From the NCBI GenBank assembly GCA_013041945.1, contig JABDRC010000256.1:1-34294 (forward strand): 34,294 nt of DNA, given 5' to 3'. Of the stretch, positions 6,967 to 15,625 are shown one piece after another. This DNA is from Halobacteria archaeon (lineage in GTDB: Bacteria; Pseudomonadota; Gammaproteobacteria; UBA9214). The notes beneath the pieces are model-generated. The model saw nothing but the letters and a program-made list of their open reading frames with translations, was not told the origin of the DNA and made no database searches. The translations under genes were made by a program, and so were the position numbers. Within the stretch, counting starts at the first letter, position 1. Each line of letters begins with the position of its first letter.

Positions 6967-7455
6967 ATGGAACAGGGGGAGTCTGCAAAATGCTGGTACG
7001 CGCGCCGCGACGGTGTGGTCCGCGGGCCGTTCTCCGCCTCGGAGGTAACCCGTTACATATTACTCGGTCGCATCAGTCTCGATGACGATGTGAGTGATGA
7101 CAGAAAAACCTGGCGCAATTTAAAAACAGTGGCCGCCATGCTGCCACCGGAATTGAATCAGCTGTCGAGCTGGGAAGACTACCAGAGACTCATTATTGCG
7201 CGCATGCAGGTCGACGAGCGCAAGCCCGACCGCCGCACTGCCGACCCGGTTATCGAGAGAATGCCCGACAGCGAGCGTCGCGCCGGCGATGATCGCCGCA
7301 GCGAGGAGGGCGGACTGTCACTGGCCCGGTATTTCTTTGCCGCGAGCGAATCAATCAAGCCCGCCAGGGTCCGCAACTATCGCCTGGGAACACTGGTCCT
7401 GACTGTAATGCTTGCCGTACTGGTAGTCGCCTGGCTGGTGCCCGCCGGCAGCTGA
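6967..7455 (+). CDS. GYF-domain protein with C-terminal membrane anchor, unknown function
   Basis: A 162-residue protein. Residues about 10-53 (WYARRDGVVRGPFSASEV...) form a GYF_2-like (DUF4339) module, a fold usually thought to bind peptides. The middle (70-120) is charged and rich in Arg, Asp and Glu, as in a linker. Residues about 140-160 form one hydrophobic helix, followed by only a few residues, as in a tail-anchored protein facing the cytoplasm. It starts 26 nt after fliA and is probably co-transcribed, so a role in motility is possible but unproven. I chose the ATG at 6967 over a GTG at 6925 that overlaps fliA, because the domain begins soon after it and a GGA sits 9 nt upstream. Confidence 0.8.
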   Translation: MEQGESAKCWYARRDGVVRGPFSASEVTRYILLGRISLDDDVSDDRKTWRNLKTVAAMLPPELNQLSSWEDYQRLIIARMQVDERKPDRRTADPVIERMPDSERRAGDDRRSEEGGLSLARYFFAASESIKPARVRNYRLGTLVLTVMLAVLVVAWLVPAGS

Positions 7456-7494
7456 TCGTGCCGGTGACTAAACGCCTGGCCCCGGTGAGTTGAA

Positions 7495-7581
7495 TGGTGC
7501 CGAGGGCGGGAATCGAACCCGCATGGAGTTGCCCCCGCTGGATTTTGAGTCCAGTGCGTCTACCAGTTTCACCACCTCGGC
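7495..7581 (-). tRNA. tRNA-Leu (anticodon CAA)
   Basis: An 87-nt class II tRNA with encoded CCA on the minus strand. Acceptor stem GCCGAGG/CCTCGGC, discriminator A. The anticodon stem CTGGA/TCCAG encloses CTCAAAA, anticodon CAA, which reads TTG. A long variable arm follows, as expected for leucine. Confidence 0.96.
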
Positions 7582-7598
7582 AGCGGTAACCGGGGACT

Positions 7599-7626
7599 AG
7601 TATAAAGGTTCGCGTGCCGCGGGCAA
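7599..7626 (-). promoter_or_regulatory. Sigma-70 promoter of tRNA-Leu
   Basis: On the minus strand TTGCCC (7626-7621), a 16-bp spacer and TATACT (7604-7599) form a good promoter pointing into tRNA-Leu, with a start about 10 nt before the mature 5' end. Confidence 0.65.
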
Positions 7627-7646
7627 GACGGGGCAGGCAGGGCGTG

Positions 7647-7655
7647 TGCTAACAT
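7647..7655 (+). promoter_or_regulatory. Extended -10 promoter of queA, close to the start codon
   Basis: TG-C-TAACAT lies 9 nt before the queA ATG and no Shine-Dalgarno sequence is seen. Transcription would begin at or within 3 nt of the ATG, so the mRNA may be leaderless. It is divergent from the tRNA-Leu promoter. Confidence 0.45.
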
Positions 7656-7664
7656 GCCGACGCC

Positions 7665-8720
7665 ATGCGACGCAGTGATTTTCATTTTGACCTTCCCCCC
7701 GAACAGATCGCACAGTATCCCGGTGAGCAACGCGGCGACAGCCGGCTGCTGTGCATCGATCCCGGCAGCGGGCAGCTCGATGACCGCGTCTTTCAGGAGT
7801 TTCCCGGTCTGCTCGATCCCGGGGACCTGCTGGTCCTGAACGATACACGCGTCATACCCGCCCGGTTGACGGGCAACAAGGCATCCGGCGGCAGGGTCGA
7901 GGTGCTGGTCGAGCGGATTACCGGTCCGCAACAGGTGACGGCGCATATCCGGGCGAGCAAGTCGCCCGTCCCCGGGACACGCCTGGAGCTCGAGGGCGAC
8001 ATTGTCGCGGAAGTGACCGGCCGGACCGGCGACCTGTTCCTGCTCCGTTTTCAGGGAGACGAGGGCGTGCCGGCGTTGCTCGAGCGTTGCGGCCATGTCC
8101 CGTTGCCACCCTATATCCGGCGCGTCGACGATCATCAGGACCATGCGCGTTACCAGACGGTCTACGCGCGCGCACCCGGCGCGATTGCGGCGCCCACTGC
8201 AGGTCTGCATTTCGACGAGCACATGCTGCAGGTGATCCGGGAAAGGGGTGTCGACACCGTGTTCGTTACGCTGCATGTGGGTGCCGGTACGTTCCAGCCG
8301 GTGCGCGCCGAGCGCCTCGAGGATCATGTGATGCATTTCGAGCGTTACGAGGTCAGCGAGGAGGCCGCGGAACATATCGCGGCTGCACGTGCGCGCGGCG
8401 GGCGCGTGATTGCGGTGGGTACCACGGTCGTGCGTACCCTGGAGGCATCGTTTCGCGGGGACCGTGTAGTGGCCGGCGCGGGCGAAACCGACCTGTTTAT
8501 CACGCCTGGTTACCGGTTTCGGGCGGTCGATGCCCTGCTGACCAACTTTCACCTGCCGGAATCGACGCTGCTGATGCTGGTCTGTGCCTTTGCCGGCTAC
8601 CGGCTGACGCTGGACGCCTACCGGCATGCCGTCCGGCAGGGTTACCGCTTTTTCAGCTACGGTGATGCGATGTTCATCACCGCGCAGCAGCCCGCTGCCG
8701 GAACCGGTGGGCAGTCATGA
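7665..8720 (+). CDS. queA: S-adenosylmethionine:tRNA ribosyltransferase-isomerase QueA
   Basis: QueA moves the ribosyl part of S-adenosylmethionine onto 7-aminomethyl-7-deazaguanine at tRNA position 34, making epoxyqueuosine. The 351-residue protein starts MRRSDFHFDLPPEQIAQYP, a typical QueA opening, and contains the family signatures VLNDTRVIPARL, APTAGLHF, HVGAGTFQPV and TNFHLPESTLLMLV. Length is normal. Its stop overlaps the tgt ATG, so the next pathway enzyme (which acts before QueA) is translationally coupled. The start lacks a ribosome site; see the -10 box 9 nt upstream. Confidence 0.97.
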   Translation: MRRSDFHFDLPPEQIAQYPGEQRGDSRLLCIDPGSGQLDDRVFQEFPGLLDPGDLLVLNDTRVIPARLTGNKASGGRVEVLVERITGPQQVTAHIRASKSPVPGTRLELEGDIVAEVTGRTGDLFLLRFQGDEGVPALLERCGHVPLPPYIRRVDDHQDHARYQTVYARAPGAIAAPTAGLHFDEHMLQVIRERGVDTVFVTLHVGAGTFQPVRAERLEDHVMHFERYEVSEEAAEHIAAARARGGRVIAVGTTVVRTLEASFRGDRVVAGAGETDLFITPGYRFRAVDALLTNFHLPESTLLMLVCAFAGYRLTLDAYRHAVRQGYRFFSYGDAMFITAQQPAAGTGGQS

Positions 8721-9820
8721 AATTCTCCTGCACCCATACCGACGGGCAGGCACGCCGCGCCACGCTGTCGTTCGGGCGTGGCGCGGTGCAGACGCCTGCC
8801 TTCATGCCGGTCGGCACCTATGGCACGGTCAAGGCCATGACCCCGGAAGAGGTCAGGCACAGCGGTGCAGAAATTATCCTGGGCAATACCTTTCACCTGA
8901 TGCTGAGGCCGGGCACGGAGATTATCCGGCAGCACGGCACCCTGCACGATTTCATGCAGTGGCACGGCCCGATCCTGACGGATTCCGGCGGCTTCCAGGT
9001 GTTCAGCCTGGGTGATTTGCGCACTATCACGGAGCAGGGCGTGACCTTCAGTTCACCGCTCAACGGCGACCGGGTATTCCTGGGGCCCGAGGAGTCGATG
9101 CAGGTGCAGCGGGCGCTGGGTGCGGACATCGTCATGGTATTCGACGAATGCACGCCGTATCCCGCCACGGCGGGCGAGGCGCATGCATCCATGCAGCTGT
9201 CGCTGCGCTGGGCCAGGCGCAGCCGAACTGCGCATGGCGATAATCCGGCCGCGCTGTTCGGTATCGTGCAGGGTGGCATGTACCCCGACCTGCGTGCGGA
9301 GTCACTCGCCGGCCTGTGCGAGATCGGCTTCGACGGCTACGCGATCGGCGGCCTGTCGGTGGGCGAGACACGTGCGGAACGCGAGATGATACTCGGGCAG
9401 CTGCTGCCGCAGATGCCGGCCGCAGCGCCGCGCTATCTCATGGGTGTCGGGACGCCGGAGGATATTGTCGAGGCCGTTTGCGCAGGCATCGACATGTTCG
9501 ACTGCGTTATGCCGACGCGCAATGCCCGCAACGGGCACCTGTTCGTCCACGGTGGCGTGGTCCGCATCCGCAACAGCGTCCATCGCACGGACACCGGGCC
9601 GCTGGACCCGTTATGCCATTGTTATACCTGCAGCAACTACAGCCGGGCCTATCTGCATCACCTCGACAAGTGTAACGAGATGCTCGGCGCGCGCCTCAAT
9701 ACCATCCACAATCTGGCGTATTATCAGGACCTGATGGCCGGCCTGCGGCAGGCGATTGAAAACCGGTCTGTTTCGGCCTTCCGCGAGGACTTTTACCGGC
9801 AGCGCGCTGCTGTGCCATAA
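8717..9820 (+). CDS. tgt: tRNA-guanine transglycosylase (queuosine)
   Basis: Tgt exchanges guanine 34 for preQ1 in tRNAs for Asp, Asn, His and Tyr. The 367-residue TIM-barrel enzyme has catalytic Asp89 in DSGGFQ, the nucleophile Asp262 in FDCVMPTRNARNG, and zinc ligands Cys300, Cys302, Cys305 and His331 (CHCYTC and the later TIHN). Length matches the bacterial family. The ATG overlaps the queA stop by 4 nt. Confidence 0.97.
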   Translation: MKFSCTHTDGQARRATLSFGRGAVQTPAFMPVGTYGTVKAMTPEEVRHSGAEIILGNTFHLMLRPGTEIIRQHGTLHDFMQWHGPILTDSGGFQVFSLGDLRTITEQGVTFSSPLNGDRVFLGPEESMQVQRALGADIVMVFDECTPYPATAGEAHASMQLSLRWARRSRTAHGDNPAALFGIVQGGMYPDLRAESLAGLCEIGFDGYAIGGLSVGETRAEREMILGQLLPQMPAAAPRYLMGVGTPEDIVEAVCAGIDMFDCVMPTRNARNGHLFVHGGVVRIRNSVHRTDTGPLDPLCHCYTCSNYSRAYLHHLDKCNEMLGARLNTIHNLAYYQDLMAGLRQAIENRSVSAFREDFYRQRAAVP

Positions 9821-9878
9821 TACCGCGCTTCGAGCGGGTCCGGCACGGGTACGGACCGGCGGAAACGAGGGGAATATC

Positions 9879-10205
9879 ATGGATTTCTTTATATCGGATG
9901 CAATGGCGCAGTCACCACAGCCACAGGGTGATGCGCTGATGGGCTTTCTGCCCCTGATCGTCATATTTGTCGTTTTTTATTTCCTGCTGATACGTCCGCA
10001 GAGCAAGAAGGCGAAAGATCATCGCGAGATGGTGGCGGCCCTGGCCAAGGGCGACGAGGTGGTCACCAGCGGCGGCATGCTCGGCAAGATCAGCAAGGTG
10101 GACGAGAGTTTCGTCGAACTGGATGTTGCAGAAGGAGTGACCGTCAAGATTCAGCGCCAGGCCGTCGCTAACCTGATGCCCAAGGGCACCATCAAGGGAG
10201 CCTGA
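9879..10205 (+). CDS. yajC: Sec translocon accessory protein YajC
   Basis: YajC is a small inner-membrane protein associated with the SecDF complex. The 108-residue product has a short N-terminus with the common AMAQ motif, one membrane helix (about 22-43, MGFLPLIVIFVVFYFLLI, followed by RPQSKKAK) and a small cytoplasmic domain with EVVTSGGMLGKI and VTVKIQRQAV. The ATG has GAGGGG 6 nt upstream; an in-frame start further up (9756) overlaps tgt and is not YajC-like. It lies between tgt and secD, the usual order. Confidence 0.96.
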   Translation: MDFFISDAMAQSPQPQGDALMGFLPLIVIFVVFYFLLIRPQSKKAKDHREMVAALAKGDEVVTSGGMLGKISKVDESFVELDVAEGVTVKIQRQAVANLMPKGTIKGA

Positions 10206-10228
10206 TCCCCCGAAAGGACGTACCGGTA

Positions 10229-12085
10229 ATGAATCGCTATCCACTCTGGAAACACATATTGCTGATCACGGTGATCGTGGTCGGCTGTATTTATGCCTTG
10301 CCGAACCTGTACGGCGAGGATCCTGCACTGCAGATATCCGGCGTGCGGCAGGCCGAAGTCGACGACACCGTGTCGGCCACCGTGGCGCGTGTGCTGGGCG
10401 ATGCCGGTATCGGGATCAAGCTTCTGGAGCGTGGCGAAGGGAAGATCATGGTGCGCTTCGAGGACACCGAGACGCAGCTGAAGGCCGCGGATTACGTCAA
10501 GGCGGCACTTGGCACTGATTATGTCGTCGCCTTCAATCTCGCCCCGGCGACACCGGCGTGGCTGACGTCGTTCAATGCCTTGCCGATGTATCTCGGCCTG
10601 GACCTGCGCGGCGGCGTACACTTCCTGATGGAAGTCGACATGCAGGCAGCCGGCAAACAGGCGATCGAACGCTACACCACCGAGATACGTACGCTGTTGC
10701 GCGAGGAGAAGATCCGCTATGCCTTGCTGCGGGCAGAGCAGGCGGGTGTGCGGGTCGTATTTCGCAGCGAGGAAGACCGCGCCAGGGCCGAGTCTCTGCT
10801 GCGCAAGAATTTTCCCACACTGGTGACCGAGTCGGCGGAGACGACCGGCAAGCCGGAATTCACCACCCGCCCGAGCGAGCAGGAAACGCGCGAAACACAG
10901 CAGTTCGCCCTGCAGCAGAATATCCTGACCCTGCGCAACCGGGTCAACGAACTGGGTGTGGCCGAGCCGGTCATCCAGCAGCAGGGTGCCAGCCGTATCG
11001 TGGTGCAGCTGCCGGGCGTACAGGATCCGGGCCAGGCAAAGCGCATTCTCGGCGCGACCGCCACGCTCGAGTACCGTGCGGTCGATATCGAGCACGACCT
11101 GGAGCGCGCCATTGCCGGCAAGGTGCCGGCCGGTTCCCGACTCTACCGTGAGCGCAAGGGCGGCCATGTGCTGCTGAAAAAATCCGTGATCGCGACCGGT
11201 GACCAGATCGTCAATGCACGCTCCGGTTTCGATTCCATGAGCGGATCGCCGATGGTGTCGGTGACCCTGGATGCGAAGGGCGCGCGTTCGATGCTCAGGT
11301 TCACCAAGGAGAACGTGGGCAAGCCCATGGCGGTGGTGTTCATCGAGAACCGGAGCGAGACGAAGATTGTCGACGGCGAGCCGGTCAAGCGTCCGGTCAA
11401 GGTGGAAGAGGTTGTCAGTGTCGCGACCATCCGCGACGTATTCAGCAGCCGCTTCCAGACCACCGGGCTGGACAGTTCGCGCGAGGCCCAGGAACTGGCG
11501 CTGATCCTGCGCTCCGGCGCACTGGCCGCGCCGATCGAGATTGTCGAGGAGCGAACCGTCGGTCCCAGCCTCGGCAAGGACAATATCCGGCAGGGCTTCA
11601 ATTCGGTCATGATCGGCTTCTGCGTCGTGCTGGTATTCATGGCCCTTTACTACCGGGTGTTCGGTCTGGTTGCCGACCTTGCCCTGACACTGAACCTGGT
11701 GCTGATCGTGGCGATCCTGTCGATGCTGCAGGCCACCCTGACCCTGCCGGGTATCGCCGGTATCGTGCTGACCGTGGGTATGGCGGTGGATGCCAACGTG
11801 CTTATTTTCGAGCGTATCCGCGAGGAACTGCGCAACGGCAACAGTCCGCAGGCCAGCATCCATGCCGGCTATGAAAAGGCCCTGTCGACCATTGCGGATG
11901 CCAATATCACCACGCTGATCGCGGCGATCGTGCTGCTCAGTTTCGGCACCGGTCCGGTCAAGGGATTCGCAGTCACCCTGTCGATCGGGATCCTGACCTC
12001 GATGTTCACCGCGATCTTCGGCACACGCGCCGTCATCAACCTGGTATACGGTGGCCGCCGGCGTGTTGCACAACTGATGATCTGA
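10229..12085 (+). CDS. secD: Protein translocase subunit SecD
   Basis: SecD, with SecF, uses the proton gradient to complete export of proteins through SecYEG. The 618-residue protein has a first membrane helix (about 9-27), a large periplasmic part beginning with YLGLDLRGGVHFLMEVD, and five C-terminal helices (about 455-605) with the conserved GIAGIVLTVGMAVDANVLIFERIREEL segment. Length is as in E. coli (615). It has an AAAGGA ribosome site and is 20 bp from secF. A long antisense frame over this gene is a codon-bias shadow. Confidence 0.97.
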   Translation: MNRYPLWKHILLITVIVVGCIYALPNLYGEDPALQISGVRQAEVDDTVSATVARVLGDAGIGIKLLERGEGKIMVRFEDTETQLKAADYVKAALGTDYVVAFNLAPATPAWLTSFNALPMYLGLDLRGGVHFLMEVDMQAAGKQAIERYTTEIRTLLREEKIRYALLRAEQAGVRVVFRSEEDRARAESLLRKNFPTLVTESAETTGKPEFTTRPSEQETRETQQFALQQNILTLRNRVNELGVAEPVIQQQGASRIVVQLPGVQDPGQAKRILGATATLEYRAVDIEHDLERAIAGKVPAGSRLYRERKGGHVLLKKSVIATGDQIVNARSGFDSMSGSPMVSVTLDAKGARSMLRFTKENVGKPMAVVFIENRSETKIVDGEPVKRPVKVEEVVSVATIRDVFSSRFQTTGLDSSREAQELALILRSGALAAPIEIVEERTVGPSLGKDNIRQGFNSVMIGFCVVLVFMALYYRVFGLVADLALTLNLVLIVAILSMLQATLTLPGIAGIVLTVGMAVDANVLIFERIREELRNGNSPQASIHAGYEKALSTIADANITTLIAAIVLLSFGTGPVKGFAVTLSIGILTSMFTAIFGTRAVINLVYGGRRRVAQLMI

Positions 12086-12104
12086 GGATGTGAAGGAACA
12101 GACT

Positions 12105-13046
12105 ATGCGGCTCTCAAAAGGCAAACTGGCTATCGATTTCATGGGCATGCGCTACATTGCCCTGGTCCTGTCCTCGATTCTTGTGATCGCCTCGATTGCC
12201 TCGCTGGCAACGCGCGGTCTCAATTTTGGCATCGACTTCACCGGGGGGACCCTGGTCGAGGTCGGTTATCCGCAGGCGGTCGACCTGGCAAATGTGCGCA
12301 GCGCGCTTGCTGACGCCCGCTATGAGCAGGTGCAGGTCCAGCACTTCGGTGCCTCCAGCGAAGTACTGATCAGGATCCCGCCGCGGGCCGGCAAGGAGAG
12401 TGCACAGATCAGCGAGGATGTGCTGGCGGCGCTGGCAAAACAGGAGGCTGCCGTCGACATGCGGCGCGTGGAATTTGTCGGTCCACAGGTCGGCGAGGAA
12501 CTGACGGAGCAGGGTGGGCTGGCGATGATCTACGCGCTGATCGGCATCCTTATCTATATCGTCGTGCGTTTCCAGTGGCGGTTCGCACCGGGCGCCGTGA
12601 TTGCGCTGGTGCACGACGTCACCATCACCATGGGATTCTTTTCCCTGTTCCAGTTTGATTTCAACCTGACGGTACTGGCCGCATTACTGGCCGTGATCGG
12701 TTACTCGCTCAACGACACCATCGTGGTGTTTGACAGGATACGGGAGAATTTCCGCAAGGTACGCAAGAGCTCGCCGATCGATATCATGAATATGTCGATC
12801 AACCAGACTATCTCCCGTACCTTGATGACATCGGTTACCACCCTGCTGGTGCTGACGTCGCTGTTCGTGTTCGGCGGCGAGGTCATTCACGCCTTCTCGC
12901 TGGCGCTCATCGTCGGAGTAGTGATCGGTACCTACTCGTCGATCTTTGTTGCCAGCACCACGGCCCTGGCGCTGGGTGTCAGCAAGTCGGATCTGATGCC
13001 GGTTGTGCGTAGCGGGGATAACGAGACCGATCGCGCCGGACCCTGA
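12105..13046 (+). CDS. secF: Protein translocase subunit SecF
   Basis: The 313-residue partner of SecD. It has an N-terminal helix (about 15-33), the signature GLNFGIDFTGGTLVEVGYP, a small periplasmic domain, and five helices that include VIGYSLNDTIVVFDRIRENFR. I chose the ATG at 12105, which has GAAGGA 7 nt upstream, rather than a GTG at 12090. Past the stop lies a short GGCCG/CGGCC hairpin (13047-13059) without a T-run. Confidence 0.97.
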   Translation: MRLSKGKLAIDFMGMRYIALVLSSILVIASIASLATRGLNFGIDFTGGTLVEVGYPQAVDLANVRSALADARYEQVQVQHFGASSEVLIRIPPRAGKESAQISEDVLAALAKQEAAVDMRRVEFVGPQVGEELTEQGGLAMIYALIGILIYIVVRFQWRFAPGAVIALVHDVTITMGFFSLFQFDFNLTVLAALLAVIGYSLNDTIVVFDRIRENFRKVRKSSPIDIMNMSINQTISRTLMTSVTTLLVLTSLFVFGGEVIHAFSLALIVGVVIGTYSSIFVASTTALALGVSKSDLMPVVRSGDNETDRAGP

Positions 13047-13060
13047 GGCCGCAGCGGCCG

Positions 13061-13267
13061 TCAGCTGCCGGGCTTGCCCGTAAACGGGATGACGTCTGCG
13101 CAGTCAGCCAGGCCCCGCGCGGGCCTTTCCACGGCAACAATTTCCATGGTTGCGGTATCACCGTCGATGCAGGCCTCGCTGGTAAAGTCCTGCATGCCCT
13201 GCAGTACATCGTGCATGATCGATTCAAGCGCGGAGCCAATGATGCGACGACCGGTTTTGTGCGCCAT
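13061..13267 (-). CDS. Small protein of unknown function (68 residues)
   Basis: I do not recognise this protein. Its ATG has a very strong ribosome site, a run of G bases inside GAGGGGGG, 6 nt upstream, which is the main support for it being real. The start reads MAHKTGRRIIGSALESIM, then a helical stretch (HDVLQGMQDFTSEAC), then a beta-like part (TATMEIVAVERP) and two cysteines. No signal peptide or membrane helix is seen. It lies 92 nt downstream of suhB on the same strand and ends 14 nt from the secF stop (convergent). Confidence 0.6.
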   Translation of the reverse strand: MAHKTGRRIIGSALESIMHDVLQGMQDFTSEACIDGDTATMEIVAVERPARGLADCADVIPFTGKPGS

Positions 13268-13359
13268 GCGACACCCCCCTCTGCATTGACTGTCTACAGA
13301 AAGCGTATCGACAGGCGACATACTGCCTTGAGCGGGGCGCCCGGGCCGGCGCGGGATGG

Positions 13360-14157
13360 TCAGTGGGCCAGGTCGGGCGTGACGTGCGGCCTGATGGTCT
13401 TGAGAATCTCTGCAAAGACCTTGGGATTGCCGGCAACCAGGTTGCCGCTTTCGAGGTGGTTGTGACCGCCGCTGAAGTCGCTGGACAGGCCGCCGGCCTC
13501 CTGGATCAGCAGCACACCGGCAGCCATATCCCAGGTGCTGAGGCCGATTTCCCAGAACCCGTCCAGTCGGCCGCCGGCCACGTAGGCCAGGTCGAGTGCG
13601 GCGGAGCCGGCACGGCGAATGCCGGCCGTTTGCGGAAACAGGGCACGGAACATGTCCAGGTAGGTGTCCAGGTGGTGCTGGGCCCTGAACGGAAAGCCGG
13701 TACCGAGCAGCGCGCCCTCCAGGCCGGTGCGGTTGCTCACGCGGAGGCGCCGGTCGTTGAGCATGGCGCCGTCGCCGCGCGTGGCGGTGAACAACTCCTG
13801 GCTGAGCGGGTCGTAGACGACGGCCTGTTCCAGCCGGCCCTTGTGCCGGAGTGCTATCGACACGGCAAACTGCGGAAAGCCGTGCAGAAAGTTGGTGGTG
13901 CCGTCCAGCGGGTCAATAATCCACTGGAAATCATCACCGCTGGTCTGTCCGCTTTCCTCCGCAAGGATCGCGTGGTCCGGGTAGGCCTTGCGCAGGATGG
14001 CGATGATTTCGTTCTCGGCATCCCGGTCGACCTCGGTGACGAAATCGTTGCGCTCCTTCACCTGAACGGAAATGCTGTCCAGTCTCGCCATGCTGCGGCT
14101 GATGACGTTTCCGGCGCTGCGCGCGGCACGCACGGCGATATTCAACATGGGATGCAT
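13360..14157 (-). CDS. suhB: Inositol-1-monophosphatase SuhB
   Basis: SuhB hydrolyses inositol monophosphate and in E. coli is also a NusA-linked factor for rRNA antitermination. The 265-residue protein has the metal-binding motifs EES (67-69), DPLDGTTNFLHG (82-93) and WDMAAG (209-214), all with intact acidic residues. Length matches E. coli (267). It faces secDF from the far side, a common arrangement in gammaproteobacteria. Confidence 0.95.
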   Translation of the reverse strand: MHPMLNIAVRAARSAGNVISRSMARLDSISVQVKERNDFVTEVDRDAENEIIAILRKAYPDHAILAEESGQTSGDDFQWIIDPLDGTTNFLHGFPQFAVSIALRHKGRLEQAVVYDPLSQELFTATRGDGAMLNDRRLRVSNRTGLEGALLGTGFPFRAQHHLDTYLDMFRALFPQTAGIRRAGSAALDLAYVAGGRLDGFWEIGLSTWDMAAGVLLIQEAGGLSSDFSGGHNHLESGNLVAGNPKVFAEILKTIRPHVTPDLAH

Positions 14158-14197
14158 ACGGGTGTTCCGGCTGGCTGGCGGTTATGAACGGCTGCGA

Positions 14198-14206
14198 AGC
14201 ATAACA
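14198..14206 (-). promoter_or_regulatory. Extended -10 promoter of suhB
   Basis: On the minus strand TGT-TATGCT fits an extended -10, with a weak TTCCGG 17 nt upstream. It lies 40 nt ahead of the suhB ATG. Confidence 0.4.
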
Positions 14207-14262
14207 GAGTTGACCAGCGGCCGGAATGCGTGCCGCTGTCAGTTGTACACGGAGATGCAGGC

Positions 14263-14574
14263 TCAGCGCTTCTGGTGTTTGTACTTCTTGCGCAGGCGCT
14301 CGCGTTCCCGGGGCGACATGTTCTTGTATTCATCACGCTTGCGCCTGACCGCCTCGCGCTTGTTGGGCGGCAGGTCCAGGTATTTGCGTGCGCCCTGCCT
14401 GAGACGTGACTGTTTGTTCCGGTCGAGCCTGGACCAGTCCTTGCGATGCTTTTTCAGAACTTCCTGCTCGCCGTTGCTCAGGTTCTGCCAGGGAATGCCG
14501 TTGTCGGCGAGGGCAGGCGCAGTGCCGGCCAGGCAGGTCAACAGCAGGGCAATCATCAGGGTCCGGAAGTTCAT
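14263..14574 (-). CDS. Exported DUF3106-like protein
   Basis: A 103-residue protein. Residues 1-24 are a classic signal peptide ending PALADN, so it is likely periplasmic. The rest is very basic and helical, with LSNGEQEVLKKHRKDWSRLD, RQGARKYLDLPPNKREAVRRK and MSPRERERLRKKY. The repeating pattern of W, L and (S/P)-x-E-R resembles DUF3106 proteins. Its ATG lies one base past the anti-sigma stop, so it is the last gene of the sigma / anti-sigma unit. Similar exported proteins follow such sigma pairs in other Proteobacteria. Function unknown; it might be a target or modulator of the sigma system. Confidence 0.78.
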   Translation of the reverse strand: MNFRTLMIALLLTCLAGTAPALADNGIPWQNLSNGEQEVLKKHRKDWSRLDRNKQSRLRQGARKYLDLPPNKREAVRRKRDEYKNMSPRERERLRKKYKHQKR

Positions 14575-14575
14575 G

Positions 14576-15031
14576 TCAGGTACTGCCGTTGTCGGTCTCG
14601 CTCTCATTCTGGTTGGCCAGCCACAGGTAGAAATCAAGGTCTTCGTAGATGTCCGGCACCATCCGGGTTTCGGCCACCATATTATTTGTATCAATGCCGG
14701 GCCGGGTTGTCCAGAGGCCCACGGTAACGGCCAGCACCAGGGTTGCGGCCGCCGCATAGGGCAGCAGCGACCGGTGACGTTTATTTGCGCTGCCGCCGTC
14801 CGCCAGTGCCTGCCGGCGTGCTGTCTGCAGCGCACTGCCGATGCTGCCGGTGTCAACCTGCGGTCCCAGCGCATTCGGATCCAGCTGTCGCCAGATGCCG
14901 GTGTGTATACGACAGTGTTCGCAGCCGGCCAGGTGTTGCTCGATGGCGGCTTTTTCCTCGGGCCGGTCGTCCAGCAACCCGGCGCGCAAACGGTCCAGTT
15001 GTTCGGTGTCAGGATGTCGTTGGTTGTGCAT
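14576..15031 (-). CDS. Zinc-finger (ZAS) membrane anti-sigma factor
   Basis: A 151-residue protein. Residues 5-42 form a zinc anti-sigma (zf-HC2) domain with His33-x3-Cys37-x2-Cys40, which binds and silences an ECF sigma factor in the cytoplasm. One membrane helix follows at about 89-107 and then a short acidic periplasmic tail. The gene overlaps the end of the sigma gene by 23 nt, the standard layout of a cognate pair. The tail is short (about 44 residues), with no recognisable ligand-binding domain. Confidence 0.88.
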   Translation of the reverse strand: MHNQRHPDTEQLDRLRAGLLDDRPEEKAAIEQHLAGCEHCRIHTGIWRQLDPNALGPQVDTGSIGSALQTARRQALADGGSANKRHRSLLPYAAAATLVLAVTVGLWTTRPGIDTNNMVAETRMVPDIYEDLDFYLWLANQNESETDNGST

Positions 15032-15605
15032 GGGTCCACACCTCCGCCAGTTGTTTTCTTAATGCTCTCATCGCCCTGAAATGGTGTTGCTTGATACTGT
15101 TTTCCGAGCATCCCAGTGTCCGGGCGGTTTCCCGTATGCTCAGGCCGCGCCACTCGCGGAGAATGAATACCTGGCGCTGGCGCTCCGGCAGTGCCAGCAT
15201 CGCGTCTTCGACCTTCCCCCTGATTTCGCTGGCGACGTACTCGACCTCGGGGGCAGTAATACCGTCCGTTCGTTCGGCATCCGGCAGCTCGTACTCCGCG
15301 GTTGCCTGGCTGTCGTCCTTCTGCCTGAACAGCCCGGTCAGCGATACCAGCTTGTGCTTGCCCTGCTCGATCATGCGGCGACGGCGGATATCGTTGATCT
15401 TGCTGTTCAGCACAGTGCGGAACAGTGCGGGCCAGTCCTGTTCCGGCTTGCCGCGGTAATACTCGACCATCCGCAGCATGCTGTCCTGTACGGCGTCCAG
15501 CGCAGCCTCCCGGTCCCAGAGGGCGGCGTAGGCCACATAAAAGGCCTTTTCCTCGTGCGCGACAAAGAAACTTTCCAGCTGCTGGTTGTTGTTGTCCGGT
15601 TCCAA
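15009..15605 (-). CDS. ECF-like RNA polymerase sigma factor
   Basis: A 198-residue sigma-70 family protein. Region 2 (about 10-75) includes FFVAHEEKAFYVAYAAL and QDSMLRMVEYY; region 4 (about 140-190) includes LPERQRQVFILREWRGLSIRETARTLGCSENSIKQHHFRAMRALRKQL. A linker of about 60 residues joins them. The frame runs upstream without a stop into the antisense of the repeat gene, but only from the TTG at 15605 does it look like a sigma factor. That TTG has just a weak GGGTG before it. A strong stem-loop (15626-15659) precedes it. The sigma / zinc anti-sigma / DUF3106 set recalls the Pseudomonas SbrI-SbrR type, but I could not confirm the subgroup. Confidence 0.87.
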   Translation of the reverse strand: MEPDNNNQQLESFFVAHEEKAFYVAYAALWDREAALDAVQDSMLRMVEYYRGKPEQDWPALFRTVLNSKINDIRRRRMIEQGKHKLVSLTGLFRQKDDSQATAEYELPDAERTDGITAPEVEYVASEIRGKVEDAMLALPERQRQVFILREWRGLSIRETARTLGCSENSIKQHHFRAMRALRKQLAEVWTHAQPTTS

Positions 15606-15625
15606 GGTGGCACCCGTTGAACGGA

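Noticed and set aside
7569..8627. A 352-codon minus-strand frame across queA
   Set aside because: Antisense shadow of queA without any recognisable domain; it also runs through the tRNA-Leu promoter.
10151..12148. A 665-codon open frame on the minus strand across secD
   Set aside because: It lies wholly antisense to a clear secD, has low-complexity His/Gln/Arg content, and is explained by GC-rich third positions.
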